This document shows positions 22,585-30,702 of a stretch of DNA of 64,000 bases, in pieces. The DNA is from Palsa-744 sp036498265. Its GTDB lineage: Bacteria; Actinomycetota; Thermoleophilia; Solirubrobacterales; Solirubrobacteraceae. The translations under genes and the position numbers were made by a program. Each line of letters starts with the position of its first letter. Within the stretch, counting starts at the first letter, position 1. Under the pieces are notes generated by a model, which made no database searches, was not told where the DNA came from, and saw only the letters and a list, made by a program, of their open reading frames with translations. The stretch covers positions 62,001-126,000 of the forward strand of contig DASYFT010000030.1 in NCBI GenBank assembly GCA_036498265.1. The letters run 5' to 3'.

Positions 22585-23831
22585 AGTCGCACGACGTTGG
22601 CGGCGCCGGCGGCGCTCGTCACGCCGCGCAGGTCGACCACGAGACGCGCCCGCCTGGAGATGAGCCCGTAGTCCACGCCGGGGTGCGCGGTCACTATCAG
22701 CGCGAGGTCGGCGTCGGCGAGCGCATCCTCGAGCGGCACGCCGGTCAGCGAGAACTCCGTCAGGCTCGGAACGTGAGGGTCGTGGTAGATCACCTCGGCA
22801 CCGAGCTCTTTGAGCAGCGAGATGATCTTCAGCGCAGGCGACTCGCGCACGTCGCCGACGCCGGGCTTGTAACTCACGCCGAGGACGGCGATACGGGCAC
22901 CTTTGACTGATCGGCCCGAGTCGTTGAGCGCGCGCTGCGCCTTGGCCACGCAGTGGTAGGGCATCTGCTGGTTCACCTTGCCCGCGAGCTCGATGAACTC
23001 CGTCGCCATGTCGAACTCGCGCGCGCGCCAGCTCAGGTAGAAGGGGTCGACCGGCAGGCAGTGCCCGCCCATGCCCGGGCCCGGCTCGAAGCGCATGAAG
23101 CCATAGGGCTTGGTGGCCGCGGCGTCCACGACCTCCCAGACGTCGATGCCCATGCGGTCGGTGAGCATCGCCAGCTCGTTCACCAGCGCGATGTTGACCG
23201 AGCGGAAGATGTTCTCCAGCAGCTTCGTCAGCTCGGCCGCCTCGGGGCTGGACACACGCACGACGCGGTCGCAGACCAGCGCGTAGAGGGCCTCGGCACG
23301 GTCGGCGCAGGCCTCTGTGAGGCCTCCGAGCACCTTGGGGGTGTTGCGCAGCGTGAAGTCGGTTCGCCCCGGGTCAACGCGCTCCGGCGAGAACGCCAGG
23401 TGGAAGTCCCTGCCGGCGGCGAGGCCGGACTCCTCGAGCAGCGGCGCCATCCGCTCGCGCGTGGTGCCCGGATAGGTGGTCGACTCCAGCACGACCAGCT
23501 GATCGGCGCGCAGGACCTCGGCGAGCGAGCGGGTGGCGTCGATCAGCGGACCGAGATCCGGCTCGCGGTTGCGCGTCAGCGGGGTGGGCACGCACACCAG
23601 CACCGCGTCCGCCTCGGCCAGACGCGTGTAGCGCGTGGTCGCGTGCAGGCGCGCTCCGACCGCCGCGAGCGCCTCGGAGGAGACGTCCTCGACGTAGGAC
23701 TCGCCGGCGCCGATCGCCTCCACCTTGCGTGGGTCGACGTCGACGGCGATGACCTCGCAGCCCTCCTGCGCGAAGGCCACGGCGAGCGGCAGCCCGACAT
23801 ACCCCAGCCCGATCACGCCGACGGTGCTCAT
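22581..23831 (-). CDS. UDP-N-acetylglucosamine 6-dehydrogenase (WbpA-like nucleotide-sugar dehydrogenase)
   Basis: A 416-residue NAD-dependent sugar dehydrogenase. It starts MSTVGVIGLGYVGLPLAVAFA, has AFSPERVDPG, the Lys near 203 (AAELTKLLENIFRSVNIALVNE) and the catalytic Cys near 258 (GPGMGGHCLPVDP), and the C-terminal domain ARIAVLGVSYKPGVGDVRESP. The G-G-H-C-L-P-V-D-P form is that of WbpA/Cap5-like UDP-GlcNAc 6-dehydrogenases. With the aminotransferase and the hexapeptide acetyltransferase it supplies three of the four steps to UDP-2,3-diacetamido-2,3-dideoxyglucuronate. No WbpB-type oxidoreductase is seen. It has a TACACT box 9 nt upstream. Confidence 0.92.
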   Translation of the reverse strand: MSTVGVIGLGYVGLPLAVAFAQEGCEVIAVDVDPRKVEAIGAGESYVEDVSSEALAAVGARLHATTRYTRLAEADAVLVCVPTPLTRNREPDLGPLIDATRSLAEVLRADQLVVLESTTYPGTTRERMAPLLEESGLAAGRDFHLAFSPERVDPGRTDFTLRNTPKVLGGLTEACADRAEALYALVCDRVVRVSSPEAAELTKLLENIFRSVNIALVNELAMLTDRMGIDVWEVVDAAATKPYGFMRFEPGPGMGGHCLPVDPFYLSWRAREFDMATEFIELAGKVNQQMPYHCVAKAQRALNDSGRSVKGARIAVLGVSYKPGVGDVRESPALKIISLLKELGAEVIYHDPHVPSLTEFSLTGVPLEDALADADLALIVTAHPGVDYGLISRRARLVVDLRGVTSAAGAANVVRL

Positions 23832-23840
23832 CCGGCGGCC

Positions 23841-23846
23841 AGTGTA
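23841..23846 (-). promoter_or_regulatory. -10 box TACACT, WbpA-like dehydrogenase gene
   Basis: The minus-strand TACACT ends 9 nt before ATG 23831. It is the expected promoter of the dehydrogenase/acyltransferase pair. Confidence 0.45.
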
Positions 23847-23928
23847 AGGCCTCTCTTGGACGGGCCCCGGTCCTCGTGGACCTCGCCCGGAGTGCCACGT
23901 TTGCGGGCGCGCGCCGCGTGGTGCGTGC

Positions 23929-24912
23929 TCAGGAGGGCGCGGCGGCGGCGCGCAGCGATCGCAGATCGGCCTGCACCATGCGCTCGACGAGCTGCTCGAA
24001 GCTCACCTGCGGCTCCCAGCCCAGGAGCGTCCGCGCCTTCGTGGGGTCGCCGACACTGGGCGTCGCGTCGGCGGGCCGCAGCAGCGTGGGGTCGACCCGC
24101 AGGTGGCGCTCTGCGTCGAGATCCACGCAGGCGAACGCCGCGCGGGCGAGATCGGCCACGGTGTGCGGCACGCCGCTCGCCAGCACGTAGTCGCCGGGCT
24201 GATCCTGCTGGAGCATCAGCCAGGCGCCGCGGACTATGTCGCCGGCGAAGGACCAGTCGCGGACGGCATCGAGGTTGCCGAGCGTCAGCTCGTCCTGGAG
24301 GCCGAGTGAGATCGCCGCGGCGCCCCGGGTGATCCGGCGCGTCACGAACCGCTCGGGCCGGCGCTCAGACTCGTGGTTGTAGACGATCCCGGAGCTCGCG
24401 TGGAGCCCCTCGCGCTCCCGCAGCGCGCCGACGAGCTGATGCGCGGCGAGCTTGGCGATCGCATAGGGAGTGGTCGGCCGGCACGGGGTGTCCTCGCGCT
24501 GCGGGCTCTCGGGAGCATCGCCGAATATGGCGCCGGAGGCAGACACGAACAGCCGCATCTCGGGGTCCACTTCGTTGACCGCCTCGAGGATCGCGGCCGC
24601 GGATCCCGCGATCGCGCTGACGGTCTCCTCGGGCCGCTCCCAGGAGGCGGGGACGAACGACGGCGCCGCGAGGTGGTAGATCTCCCGTGGACGACAGGCA
24701 TCGAGCGCGCGGCGCAGGCTGTCGGGCTCGAGCAGGTCCCCGCCCACGAGCCGCAGCCTGCCGCGCAGGTGCTCCGAGGAGCCGAGCGAGCGCTCGGCGG
24801 GGCCCCTGACGAGCCCCGTGACCTCGTAGTTCTTCTCGAGCAGCAGCTCTGCCAGGAACGAGCCATCCTGGCCGGTGATGCCGGTGATGAGAGCGCTCGG
24901 GGCTGAAGGCAC
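23929..24912 (-). CDS. GMD-like extended SDR lacking the catalytic Glu
   Basis: A 327-residue paralogue of the gmd product that aligns almost without gaps (LITGITGQDGSFLAELLLEKNYEVTG). Y150 and K154 are kept (TPYAIAKLAAH), but the S-S-S-E-M-F-G motif reads S-A-S-G-A-I-F-G, so the position of catalytic E128 is Ala (A128). It keeps NHESERRPERFVTRR for the GDP moiety. Loss of the Glu argues against 4,6-dehydratase activity. A 4-reductase (RMD-like, giving GDP-rhamnose) or another SDR reaction on a GDP-sugar is more likely. GTG start 24912. Its own -10 (TAAGCT) overlaps the stop codon of the upstream glycosyltransferase gene. Confidence 0.85.
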   Translation of the reverse strand: MPSAPSALITGITGQDGSFLAELLLEKNYEVTGLVRGPAERSLGSSEHLRGRLRLVGGDLLEPDSLRRALDACRPREIYHLAAPSFVPASWERPEETVSAIAGSAAAILEAVNEVDPEMRLFVSASGAIFGDAPESPQREDTPCRPTTPYAIAKLAAHQLVGALREREGLHASSGIVYNHESERRPERFVTRRITRGAAAISLGLQDELTLGNLDAVRDWSFAGDIVRGAWLMLQQDQPGDYVLASGVPHTVADLARAAFACVDLDAERHLRVDPTLLRPADATPSVGDPTKARTLLGWEPQVSFEQLVERMVQADLRSLRAAAAPS

Positions 24913-24918
24913 GGCCGC

Positions 24919-24924
24919 AGCTTA
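24919..24924 (-). promoter_or_regulatory. -10 box TAAGCT formed from an upstream TAA stop codon
   Basis: The minus-strand TAAGCT ends 6 nt before GTG 24912, and its TAA is the stop codon of the glycosyltransferase at 24922-26088. Confidence 0.45.
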
Positions 24925-26088
24925 CGTGCTCGGCGTGCCGGGGTCGGCTCCGTCGTAGACGGCGGCGAGCCTCTCCGCCACGACCTCCGGCGCACAGATC
25001 GCGCGCACCCGCTCGAGGCCGCGCTGCCCCGCCGCGCGGTCGCCCGCCAGCCGCTCGATCGCTCCGGCGAGAGCCTGTGGGTCGCCTGCCGGCACGAGCC
25101 CCGCCTCCTCGACCAGCTCCACGAGCGCCCCCACCCGGCTCGCGGCGACCGGCAGACCAGCCGCCATGGCCTCGGCGGCGGCGAGCCCGAACGTCTCCGC
25201 CGAGCGCGAGGGCGCGAGCGCGACGGCGGCCCCTGCACGCAGGCCTGCCAGCTCGGCGCCCCCCACCTGCCCGGCGAACCGCACGTCCGACCCGGCGGCT
25301 CGCCGGGAGAGCGACCCGCGATCGGGTCCGTCGCCGGCGATCACGAGGGGCATGCCGGCGATGCGGCAGGCGTCGATCGCAACGTCGACTCCCTTCTCGG
25401 GCGACAGGCGCGCGACGACGAGCGCGTACGGCCGCGGCCCGGCGGCTGCCGACGACGACGACGGTGGGCGCGGCTTCGCCGGCACCGCGCCTGCGCTCGC
25501 CACCGGCGGCGCCAGCACGTGCACCCGGTTCGCGGGGAGCGGCGCGCCCAGCTCGCGCAGGCGCGCGCCGGCGAACTCACTCGGCACGAGGATCGCGTCG
25601 GCCTGCTCCACGAGGCGGCGCTGCCACAGCGCCAGCGAGGCGCCGTAGGCGAGCGACTCGGCGACGCCGCCGCGGCACCTCAGCCGGATGCCGGGCAGCG
25701 TGTCGCGTCCGTGACAGCGCGTGCAGTCGGCGCCGCGGGTGAAGCAGACGCCGATGGCGCAGACCAGGCGGTACTGGTGCAGGTGCAGCACCACCCGGGC
25801 GCCGGACGCACGGGCAGCGGCGAGCGCGCGCCAGCCGAAGGCGGGATGGAGGTTGTGGGCGTGCACCACCCGTGCCCCGCTCAGGCGCACGGCCCGGGCC
25901 ACGTCCTGCGGCTGCAGGCCGCCGCGAAGGAGGCCGGCGGCCGCCCCGGCGCGCCCCAAAGCCGCCGAGTCGCGCGACAGCAGCTCGGCGGGCTCGCCGA
26001 GCTGCTCGCGCACCAGCTGAAGCAGGTCCTCGACGACGCGCTCCTCCCCGCCGGTGGTGCGGTAGCGGTTGTGAAGGAACAGGACCAC
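24922..26088 (-). CDS. Glycosyltransferase family 4 (GT-B)
   Basis: A 388-residue GT4 enzyme. The N-terminus VLFLHNRYRTTGGEERVVEDLLQLV and the Cys cluster VCAIGVCFTRGADCTRCHGR are typical of a GT4 subgroup found in actinobacterial glycan loci; the four cysteines could bind a metal. The C-terminal domain has ALVVARLSPEKGVDVAIDAC, VIAGDGPDRGSL and the donor-binding LAPSRSAETFGLAAAEAMAAGLPVAAS (E-x7-E). GTG start 26088 lies 9 nt after a minus-strand TAGGTT box. It is divergent from the GT2 gene and upstream of the GMD-like gene. Sugar specificity unknown. Confidence 0.9.
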   Translation of the reverse strand: MVLFLHNRYRTTGGEERVVEDLLQLVREQLGEPAELLSRDSAALGRAGAAAGLLRGGLQPQDVARAVRLSGARVVHAHNLHPAFGWRALAAARASGARVVLHLHQYRLVCAIGVCFTRGADCTRCHGRDTLPGIRLRCRGGVAESLAYGASLALWQRRLVEQADAILVPSEFAGARLRELGAPLPANRVHVLAPPVASAGAVPAKPRPPSSSSAAAGPRPYALVVARLSPEKGVDVAIDACRIAGMPLVIAGDGPDRGSLSRRAAGSDVRFAGQVGGAELAGLRAGAAVALAPSRSAETFGLAAAEAMAAGLPVAASRVGALVELVEEAGLVPAGDPQALAGAIERLAGDRAAGQRGLERVRAICAPEVVAERLAAVYDGADPGTPST

Positions 26089-26097
26089 TGTCCGCCA

Positions 26098-26107
26098 AAC
26101 CTAGACT
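26098..26107. promoter_or_regulatory. Bidirectional promoter: TAGGTT(-) and TAGACT(+) sharing CTAG
   Basis: The decamer AACCTAGACT holds a minus-strand -10 box (26103-26098, 9 nt before GTG 26088) and a plus-strand -10 box (26102-26107, 9 nt before ATG 26117). The boxes overlap at their TA dinucleotides. Confidence 0.55.
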
Positions 26108-26116
26108 GTGCCGAGC

Positions 26117-27778
26117 ATGACGCCGGCATCGATCGTTATTCCCACCAGGGACCGGCCCGACTACCTGGAGGTGGCGCTGGCATCGATGGCCCCCGCCGCG
26201 CGCGCGGCCGGAGTCGAGATGGTGGTCGTGGACGACGCCGGCGAATCGCCGCCGGCGCGGGCCCTCGCCGGGCGCTTCGGCGCCCGCTACGAGCCGCATC
26301 CCGGGCCCCTGGGACTGAACGCCGCGCGCAACACCGGCGTGGAGCGCTCGGCCGGCGAGCTCGTGATCTTCGTCGACGACGACGTCCGCGTCTGCCCAGG
26401 ATGGCTCGACGCCCTGCTGGACGCAGCGCGCTCCCGCCCCGACGTGGACGTGTTCACTGGACCGATCAGGCCGAGCCTCGAGGGTCGGGCTCCGCGCAGC
26501 TGCGGACGCGAGGCGTCGCCGATCACCACCCTCGACCTCGGCCCCACGGACGCCGACGCTCCATATGCGTGGGGAGCCAACATGGCGATCCGCCGTTCCG
26601 CGCTCGACCGCGTGGGACCCTTCGACGTGTCGCTCGAGCACGGAGGCGACGAGCAGGAGTGGCAGGAGCGCCTGCGCGAGCGGACCCCGGGGGCGCGGGT
26701 GCGGTACGTCGCAGGTGCCGCCGTCGAGCACCGCCGCGCCGGCGCCGACGCGCGGTTGCGCGCGCTCGCCCGCACGGCTCGCGTGCGCGGAGCGGCGGCT
26801 CGCCGCCACGACGCTCGCCGAGGGGCGGCGCCGTCGCTGAGGAGGGAGCTGCTCACGCTCGCCGGTTGCCTGGGACACGTCGTGCGCCGTCGCTGCCCCG
26901 CCGGGATGACGATGGTGGCGCACAGCTCCGCCCGGCTGCGCCAGGCCCTCGCGGAACGCCACGGGGCCCCGGAGCCGGGAGAGGACTTCCTCTCCGGACA
27001 GAGCGGGACGGTGGGCGGGCTCGACGCGATCCGGCGCCGGATCGGCGACGGGGCGGTAGGCGCCCTGGAACTGGGGAGTGGCCGGCGGCTGCGGCTCGCG
27101 ATGGCAGCGCGAGCCGGGCCGCCACGGCGCAGGGTGCTCGTTCTCGGCGTCGAGCGCCCCGAGCGTCGTGAGCTCGCGCGTGAGATCCGGCTGGAGCTCA
27201 CGAGCTCCCGCCACGACGTCGAGATGCACACCTGCGAGCCGGAGGGCCGCGGCAAGTTCGAGAACCTGAACCTGCTGCTGGCCGCGCATCCGCCGGACGG
27301 CTTCGACTGGCTGCTGGTGGCCGACGACGACGTGGAGCTGCCGCACGGTTTCATGGACCGCTTCGTGTTCCTCTGCGAGCGTTTCTCGCTGGTGCTGGCG
27401 CAGCCGGCGCATCGGCTGGACTCGCACGCGGCGTGGGCCGTCACGCGCCGGCGGCCGGGGAGCGTGGTTCACGAGACCAGCTTCGTCGAGATCGGCCCGG
27501 TGACGGCATTCGCGCGGTCCACGTTCCCGGTCCTGCTGCCGTTCCCCGAGCTGCGCATGGGCTGGGGTCTCGACGTGCACTGGGCGGCGCTCGCGCGCCG
27601 GAACGGATGGCGCTGTGGCGTGGTGGACGCCGTGGCGATCCGCCACCGCATGGCGCCCGCGGCGGCGGGCTACCCGCGCACCGAGGCCGTCGCGGAGGCG
27701 CGCGCGTTCCTCGCCGAGCGCCCCTACCTGAGCGCGAGCGAGGCGCAGCGAGTGCTGACGACGCACCGCCGCTGGTGA
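26117..27778 (+). CDS. Two-domain GT2-type glycosyltransferase
   Basis: A 553-residue protein with two glycosyltransferase-like modules. Residues ~1-210 are a GT-A/GT2 domain: ASIVIPTRDRPDYLEVALAS, GVEMVVVDDAG, GLNAARNTGVERS, LVIFVDDDVRVCPGW with the D-x-D-type metal motif, and WGANMAIRRSALDRVGPFD. Residues ~335-553 form a second module (RVLVLGVERPERRELAREI, KFENLNLL, DWLLVADDDVELP with another acidic triplet, then GWGLDVHWAALARRNGW) that resembles DUF707-like putative transferases. The linker is Arg/Ala-rich. It may add two sugars or act processively. ATG 26117 is preferred over GTG 26108 because TAGACT ends 9 nt before it. Its stop overlaps the next GTG by 4 nt. Confidence 0.82.
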   Translation: MTPASIVIPTRDRPDYLEVALASMAPAARAAGVEMVVVDDAGESPPARALAGRFGARYEPHPGPLGLNAARNTGVERSAGELVIFVDDDVRVCPGWLDALLDAARSRPDVDVFTGPIRPSLEGRAPRSCGREASPITTLDLGPTDADAPYAWGANMAIRRSALDRVGPFDVSLEHGGDEQEWQERLRERTPGARVRYVAGAAVEHRRAGADARLRALARTARVRGAAARRHDARRGAAPSLRRELLTLAGCLGHVVRRRCPAGMTMVAHSSARLRQALAERHGAPEPGEDFLSGQSGTVGGLDAIRRRIGDGAVGALELGSGRRLRLAMAARAGPPRRRVLVLGVERPERRELAREIRLELTSSRHDVEMHTCEPEGRGKFENLNLLLAAHPPDGFDWLLVADDDVELPHGFMDRFVFLCERFSLVLAQPAHRLDSHAAWAVTRRRPGSVVHETSFVEIGPVTAFARSTFPVLLPFPELRMGWGLDVHWAALARRNGWRCGVVDAVAIRHRMAPAAAGYPRTEAVAEARAFLAERPYLSASEAQRVLTTHRRW

Positions 27779-29004
27779 CCGGGCGCGCCCCAAGCACGCC
27801 GAAGGTGGCGGTGGTCGCCGAGTTCTACCCGAGCCGGCGCGATCCCGTGCTGGGTGTCTGGGCCCATCGGCAGGCGCTCGCCGCGCGCGATGCCGGCGCC
27901 GAGGTCCGCGTGCTTGTTCTGCACCGGCTGGTCCCCCCGCGGGCTGCGCTCTCGGCCGGGGCGAGGAGCGCCGCCGGCGCGCTCGCCTCCCTGGTGGGTG
28001 AGCCGCGGGCGCAGAGCAGGGACGGCCTGCAGGTGACCTACGTGCCCTACGTCTCTCCGCCGCGCGGGCGCCACTACGACAGCTGGGGAGCGTGGGCGGC
28101 GCCCGTTCTGGCGCTTGCCCTGCGAAGGCTCGCGCGCTCGTTCCCGTTTGAGCTGGTCCACGCTCACAACGCCGTGCCGGCCGGCGACGCTGTTCGGCGC
28201 TCGCTGCGAGCCGCCGGGAGCCGCGCTCCGCTGATCGTGTCGGTCCATGGAGGCGACGTCCTCTACACGGCCCCCCGCGACGAGCGTGGCGCCGCCGCGG
28301 TCGCGCGCGGCCTCGGGGCCGCCCGGCTGGTGCTCGCCAACAGCGAGGGCATAGCCGAGCTCGCGCGCTCCCATGGCGCCCGCGAGACGCGCGTGGTCCA
28401 CCTCGGCGCAGACCTTGCGCCGGCACAGCGCAGGCAGCCGCCGGAGAGCCGGGACGCCGCCCCGACGCTCGTCACGGTCGCCCACCTCGTCGCTCGCAAG
28501 CGCCATGCCGATGTCCTGCGCGCCCTGGCGGTCCTCGGGCCGCGATATCCCACGCTGCGCTACTCGATCGTGGGCGAGGGTCCCGAGCGGGTCGCCCTCG
28601 AGGGCCTGGCAGTGCGTCTCGGCGTGGCGGCGCGCGTGGACTTCCACGGACAGCTGGCACCCGAGCGGGCGATGGAGCAGGCGCGACGCTCGACGCTCTT
28701 CGTGATGCCGTCCACCGAGGAGGCCTTCGGCGTCGCCTACGTCGAGGCGATGGCGGCGGGCGTGCCAGCGATCGGCTGCCGGGGCGAGCCCGGCCCGGAG
28801 GAGATCGCGGCGGCGGGCGACGGCTTCCTGCTCGTCCCGCCCGGCGACATAGAGCGGCTCACGCAGCGGATCGACGAGCTGCTCTCCGATCCGCACCGCC
28901 TGCGCGAGGCGGGACAGCGCGCACGCGCGACGGTTGCCGCGCATTTCACGTGGGCGCGCTGCGGCGAGGAGACGCTCGCCGCCTACCGCGACGTGCTCGC
29001 GTGA
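27775..29004 (+). CDS. Glycosyltransferase family 4 (GT-B)
   Basis: A 409-residue GT4 enzyme. N-terminal domain: VAVVAEFYPSRRDPVLGVWAHRQALAARDAG and VHAHNAVPAGDAVRRSL, then VSVHGGDVLY. C-terminal domain: LVTVAHLVARKRHADVLRAL, YSIVGEGPERVAL and FVMPSTEEAFGVAYVEAMAAGVPAIGC with the E-x7-E donor motif. GTG 27775 overlaps the stop of the preceding GT by 4 nt (GTGA), and its own stop overlaps the following GTG by 4 nt. The three plus-strand transferases are therefore translationally coupled and should act on one glycan. Substrates cannot be assigned. Confidence 0.92.
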   Translation: MTGRAPSTPKVAVVAEFYPSRRDPVLGVWAHRQALAARDAGAEVRVLVLHRLVPPRAALSAGARSAAGALASLVGEPRAQSRDGLQVTYVPYVSPPRGRHYDSWGAWAAPVLALALRRLARSFPFELVHAHNAVPAGDAVRRSLRAAGSRAPLIVSVHGGDVLYTAPRDERGAAAVARGLGAARLVLANSEGIAELARSHGARETRVVHLGADLAPAQRRQPPESRDAAPTLVTVAHLVARKRHADVLRALAVLGPRYPTLRYSIVGEGPERVALEGLAVRLGVAARVDFHGQLAPERAMEQARRSTLFVMPSTEEAFGVAYVEAMAAGVPAIGCRGEPGPEEIAAAGDGFLLVPPGDIERLTQRIDELLSDPHRLREAGQRARATVAAHFTWARCGEETLAAYRDVLA

Positions 29005-30107
29005 GACCCGTCCTGTTCGTCACCGGCCGGCTGCCCGCCCATCGCGCCGGCGCGCTGGCCTGCCTGCACGAGCGGGAGGGGATAGAGCTCGCTCTGTTCG
29101 GGGGGCGCTCCAGGCACGGCGGCGCCGCGTTCGGCGGAGCGCTGCCGTTCGAGGTGCACCACGTCCGCCCGACCGCACTGCGGGCGCTCGCGGGCAGCGG
29201 CCGCTACCGGGCGGTCGTGTGCCCCACCGGGGGGCGGCTTGCGCCGCTCGCGACCTGGGCGGGGGCCCGCCGGTCGGGCACCCCGCTGATCCTCTGGGCA
29301 TCGCTCTGGGCACACCCCCGCAGCGCCGCCCACGCGTTCACCTACCTGCCACTGCGGCGCCTCTACCGCTCGGCGGACGCCGTCGTCACCTACGGCCCGC
29401 ACGTGAGCGGGTACGTGGCCGCTCGGGGCGCGCGCAACGTGTACGTCGCGCCGCAGTCGGTGGACAACGAGTTCTGGAGCGCGCCGGAGACCGCGCCTCC
29501 GAGCGACCCGCGCTGGCCGTCCGAGGCGGAGCTGCGGTTCCTGTTCGTGGGCCGCGCCGCGGCCGAGAAGGGGCTCGGCGTGCTGCTCGAGGCCTGGCGG
29601 TCGGCCGGGCTGTCGCCGGAGAAGGCCGCGCTCGTGCTTGCCGGCGTACCCCCGGAGGCCGCGCCGGGCATCGCGGCGGCGCCTCCCGGCGAAGGGGCGG
29701 CCGGCGCGATCACGCCGCTGGGGGTCGTCGAAGCGACCGAGCTGCGCGACATGTACGCGGCCGCCGATGCGCTGGTGCTGCCCTCGATCCCGACCCGCAC
29801 GTTCCGGGAGCCGTGGGGCCTGGTGGTCAACGAGGCCATGAACCGGGGGCTGCCGGTGATCGCGACCGACGCCGTCGGCGCGGCCGCCGGAGGCCTCGTG
29901 CGCGACGGACAGACCGGTCTGGTCGTCCCGGCCGGCGACAGCGGGGCGCTGATGCAGGCGATCCTGCAGCTGGCCGGCGATCCCGCGCTGCGGGCGCGGC
30001 TGGGCGGCGCCGGAGCCGAGGCGGTGCGCGCATACAGCCATGCGGCGTGGGCGGAGGGCTTCTCGCGGGCGCTCGCCAGCCGCGGGCTCGCCCGGGCTCA
30101 TTGCTAG
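29001..30107 (+). CDS. Glycosyltransferase family 4-like (GT-B)
   Basis: A 368-residue enzyme starting VRPVLFVTGRLPAHRAGALACL from GTG 29001, which overlaps the upstream stop. The N-terminal domain is short and lacks the usual glycine-rich loop. The C-terminal domain is convincing: LRFLFVGRAAAEKGLGVLLEAWR, then LVLPSIPTRTFREPWGLVVNEAMNRGLPVIATDAVGAA, with the E-x7-E-like spacing between W-G-L and N-E-A. It is last in the three-GT operon. Specificity unknown. Confidence 0.87.
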   Translation: MRPVLFVTGRLPAHRAGALACLHEREGIELALFGGRSRHGGAAFGGALPFEVHHVRPTALRALAGSGRYRAVVCPTGGRLAPLATWAGARRSGTPLILWASLWAHPRSAAHAFTYLPLRRLYRSADAVVTYGPHVSGYVAARGARNVYVAPQSVDNEFWSAPETAPPSDPRWPSEAELRFLFVGRAAAEKGLGVLLEAWRSAGLSPEKAALVLAGVPPEAAPGIAAAPPGEGAAGAITPLGVVEATELRDMYAAADALVLPSIPTRTFREPWGLVVNEAMNRGLPVIATDAVGAAAGGLVRDGQTGLVVPAGDSGALMQAILQLAGDPALRARLGGAGAEAVRAYSHAAWAEGFSRALASRGLARAHC

Positions 30108-30174
30108 CGTTCACTCCCCCGCCATGCTGCCTGCTCGCAACAGTCGCCCCTGGCCGGTGTTCTACCCCTAAGCG

Positions 30175-30702
30175 ATGGACCTAGCTCGAAACAGCCGTCT
30201 CCGGCTGGTCGGCGTGCTGCTGGCCACGACGCTTCTCGCAACCCCGGCGCCGGCCGGCGCGGACGTCGGCGAAACGATCATCCAGAGGTGCACCCACGGC
30301 CAGTCGCTGAGCGGCTTCAGCCAGAGCGACTACAGCAAGGCGCTCAAAGAGCTCAGCGCGGACGCGGAAGAGTACACCGACTGCGCGGCCCAGATCCGCC
30401 AGGCCCAGCTGGCGGCGGCGGGCGGCGGGGGCGGCGCCGCGGCCGCGGGCCTGCCGGTCCCGATCGCCGCCACGCCGAGGGAGCAGCGGGCGCTCAGCAA
30501 GGCGGCCGCGTCCGGCTCCAGCCCGGTGCGGGTCGGCGCCCAGCTCGTCCACCCCGGTGTCGTGCACGCCAATATCGCCTCCGCCTTCAGCACACTCCCC
30601 ACGCCACTGCTGGCGCTGATCGCCTTCCTGCTCGCATTCCTGCTGGCCGTTGCCGGCGGCGCCCTGCGAAACCGGATCCGTGCCCGCGGCGGCTCAGACT
30701 GA
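30175..30702 (+). CDS. Small secreted protein with C-terminal membrane anchor
   Basis: A 175-residue protein with a signal peptide (LRLVGVLLATTLLATPAPAGA). A helical mature part contains two cysteines (IIQRCTHGQSLSGFSQSDYS, then EEYTDCAAQIRQAQL) that could form a disulfide. Then comes a Gly/Ala-rich linker (AAAGGGGGAAAAG), and a single C-terminal helix (PTPLLALIAFLLAFLLAVAGG) with a basic end (LRNRIRARGG). No family is recognised beyond this layout. Like the 9474-10037 protein it stands beside an O-antigen-ligase/TPR gene, here with the genes overlapping or separated by only about 17 nt depending on the start chosen. The repeated pairing suggests a functional partner or acceptor of the ligase. 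Confidence 0.72.
   Translation: MDLARNSRLRLVGVLLATTLLATPAPAGADVGETIIQRCTHGQSLSGFSQSDYSKALKELSADAEEYTDCAAQIRQAQLAAAGGGGGAAAAGLPVPIAATPREQRALSKAAASGSSPVRVGAQLVHPGVVHANIASAFSTLPTPLLALIAFLLAFLLAVAGGALRNRIRARGGSD

Noticed and set aside
25577..28426. 949-codon minus-strand ORF across three glycosyltransferase genes
   Set aside because: Low-complexity shadow; the GT reading frames here have clear motifs.
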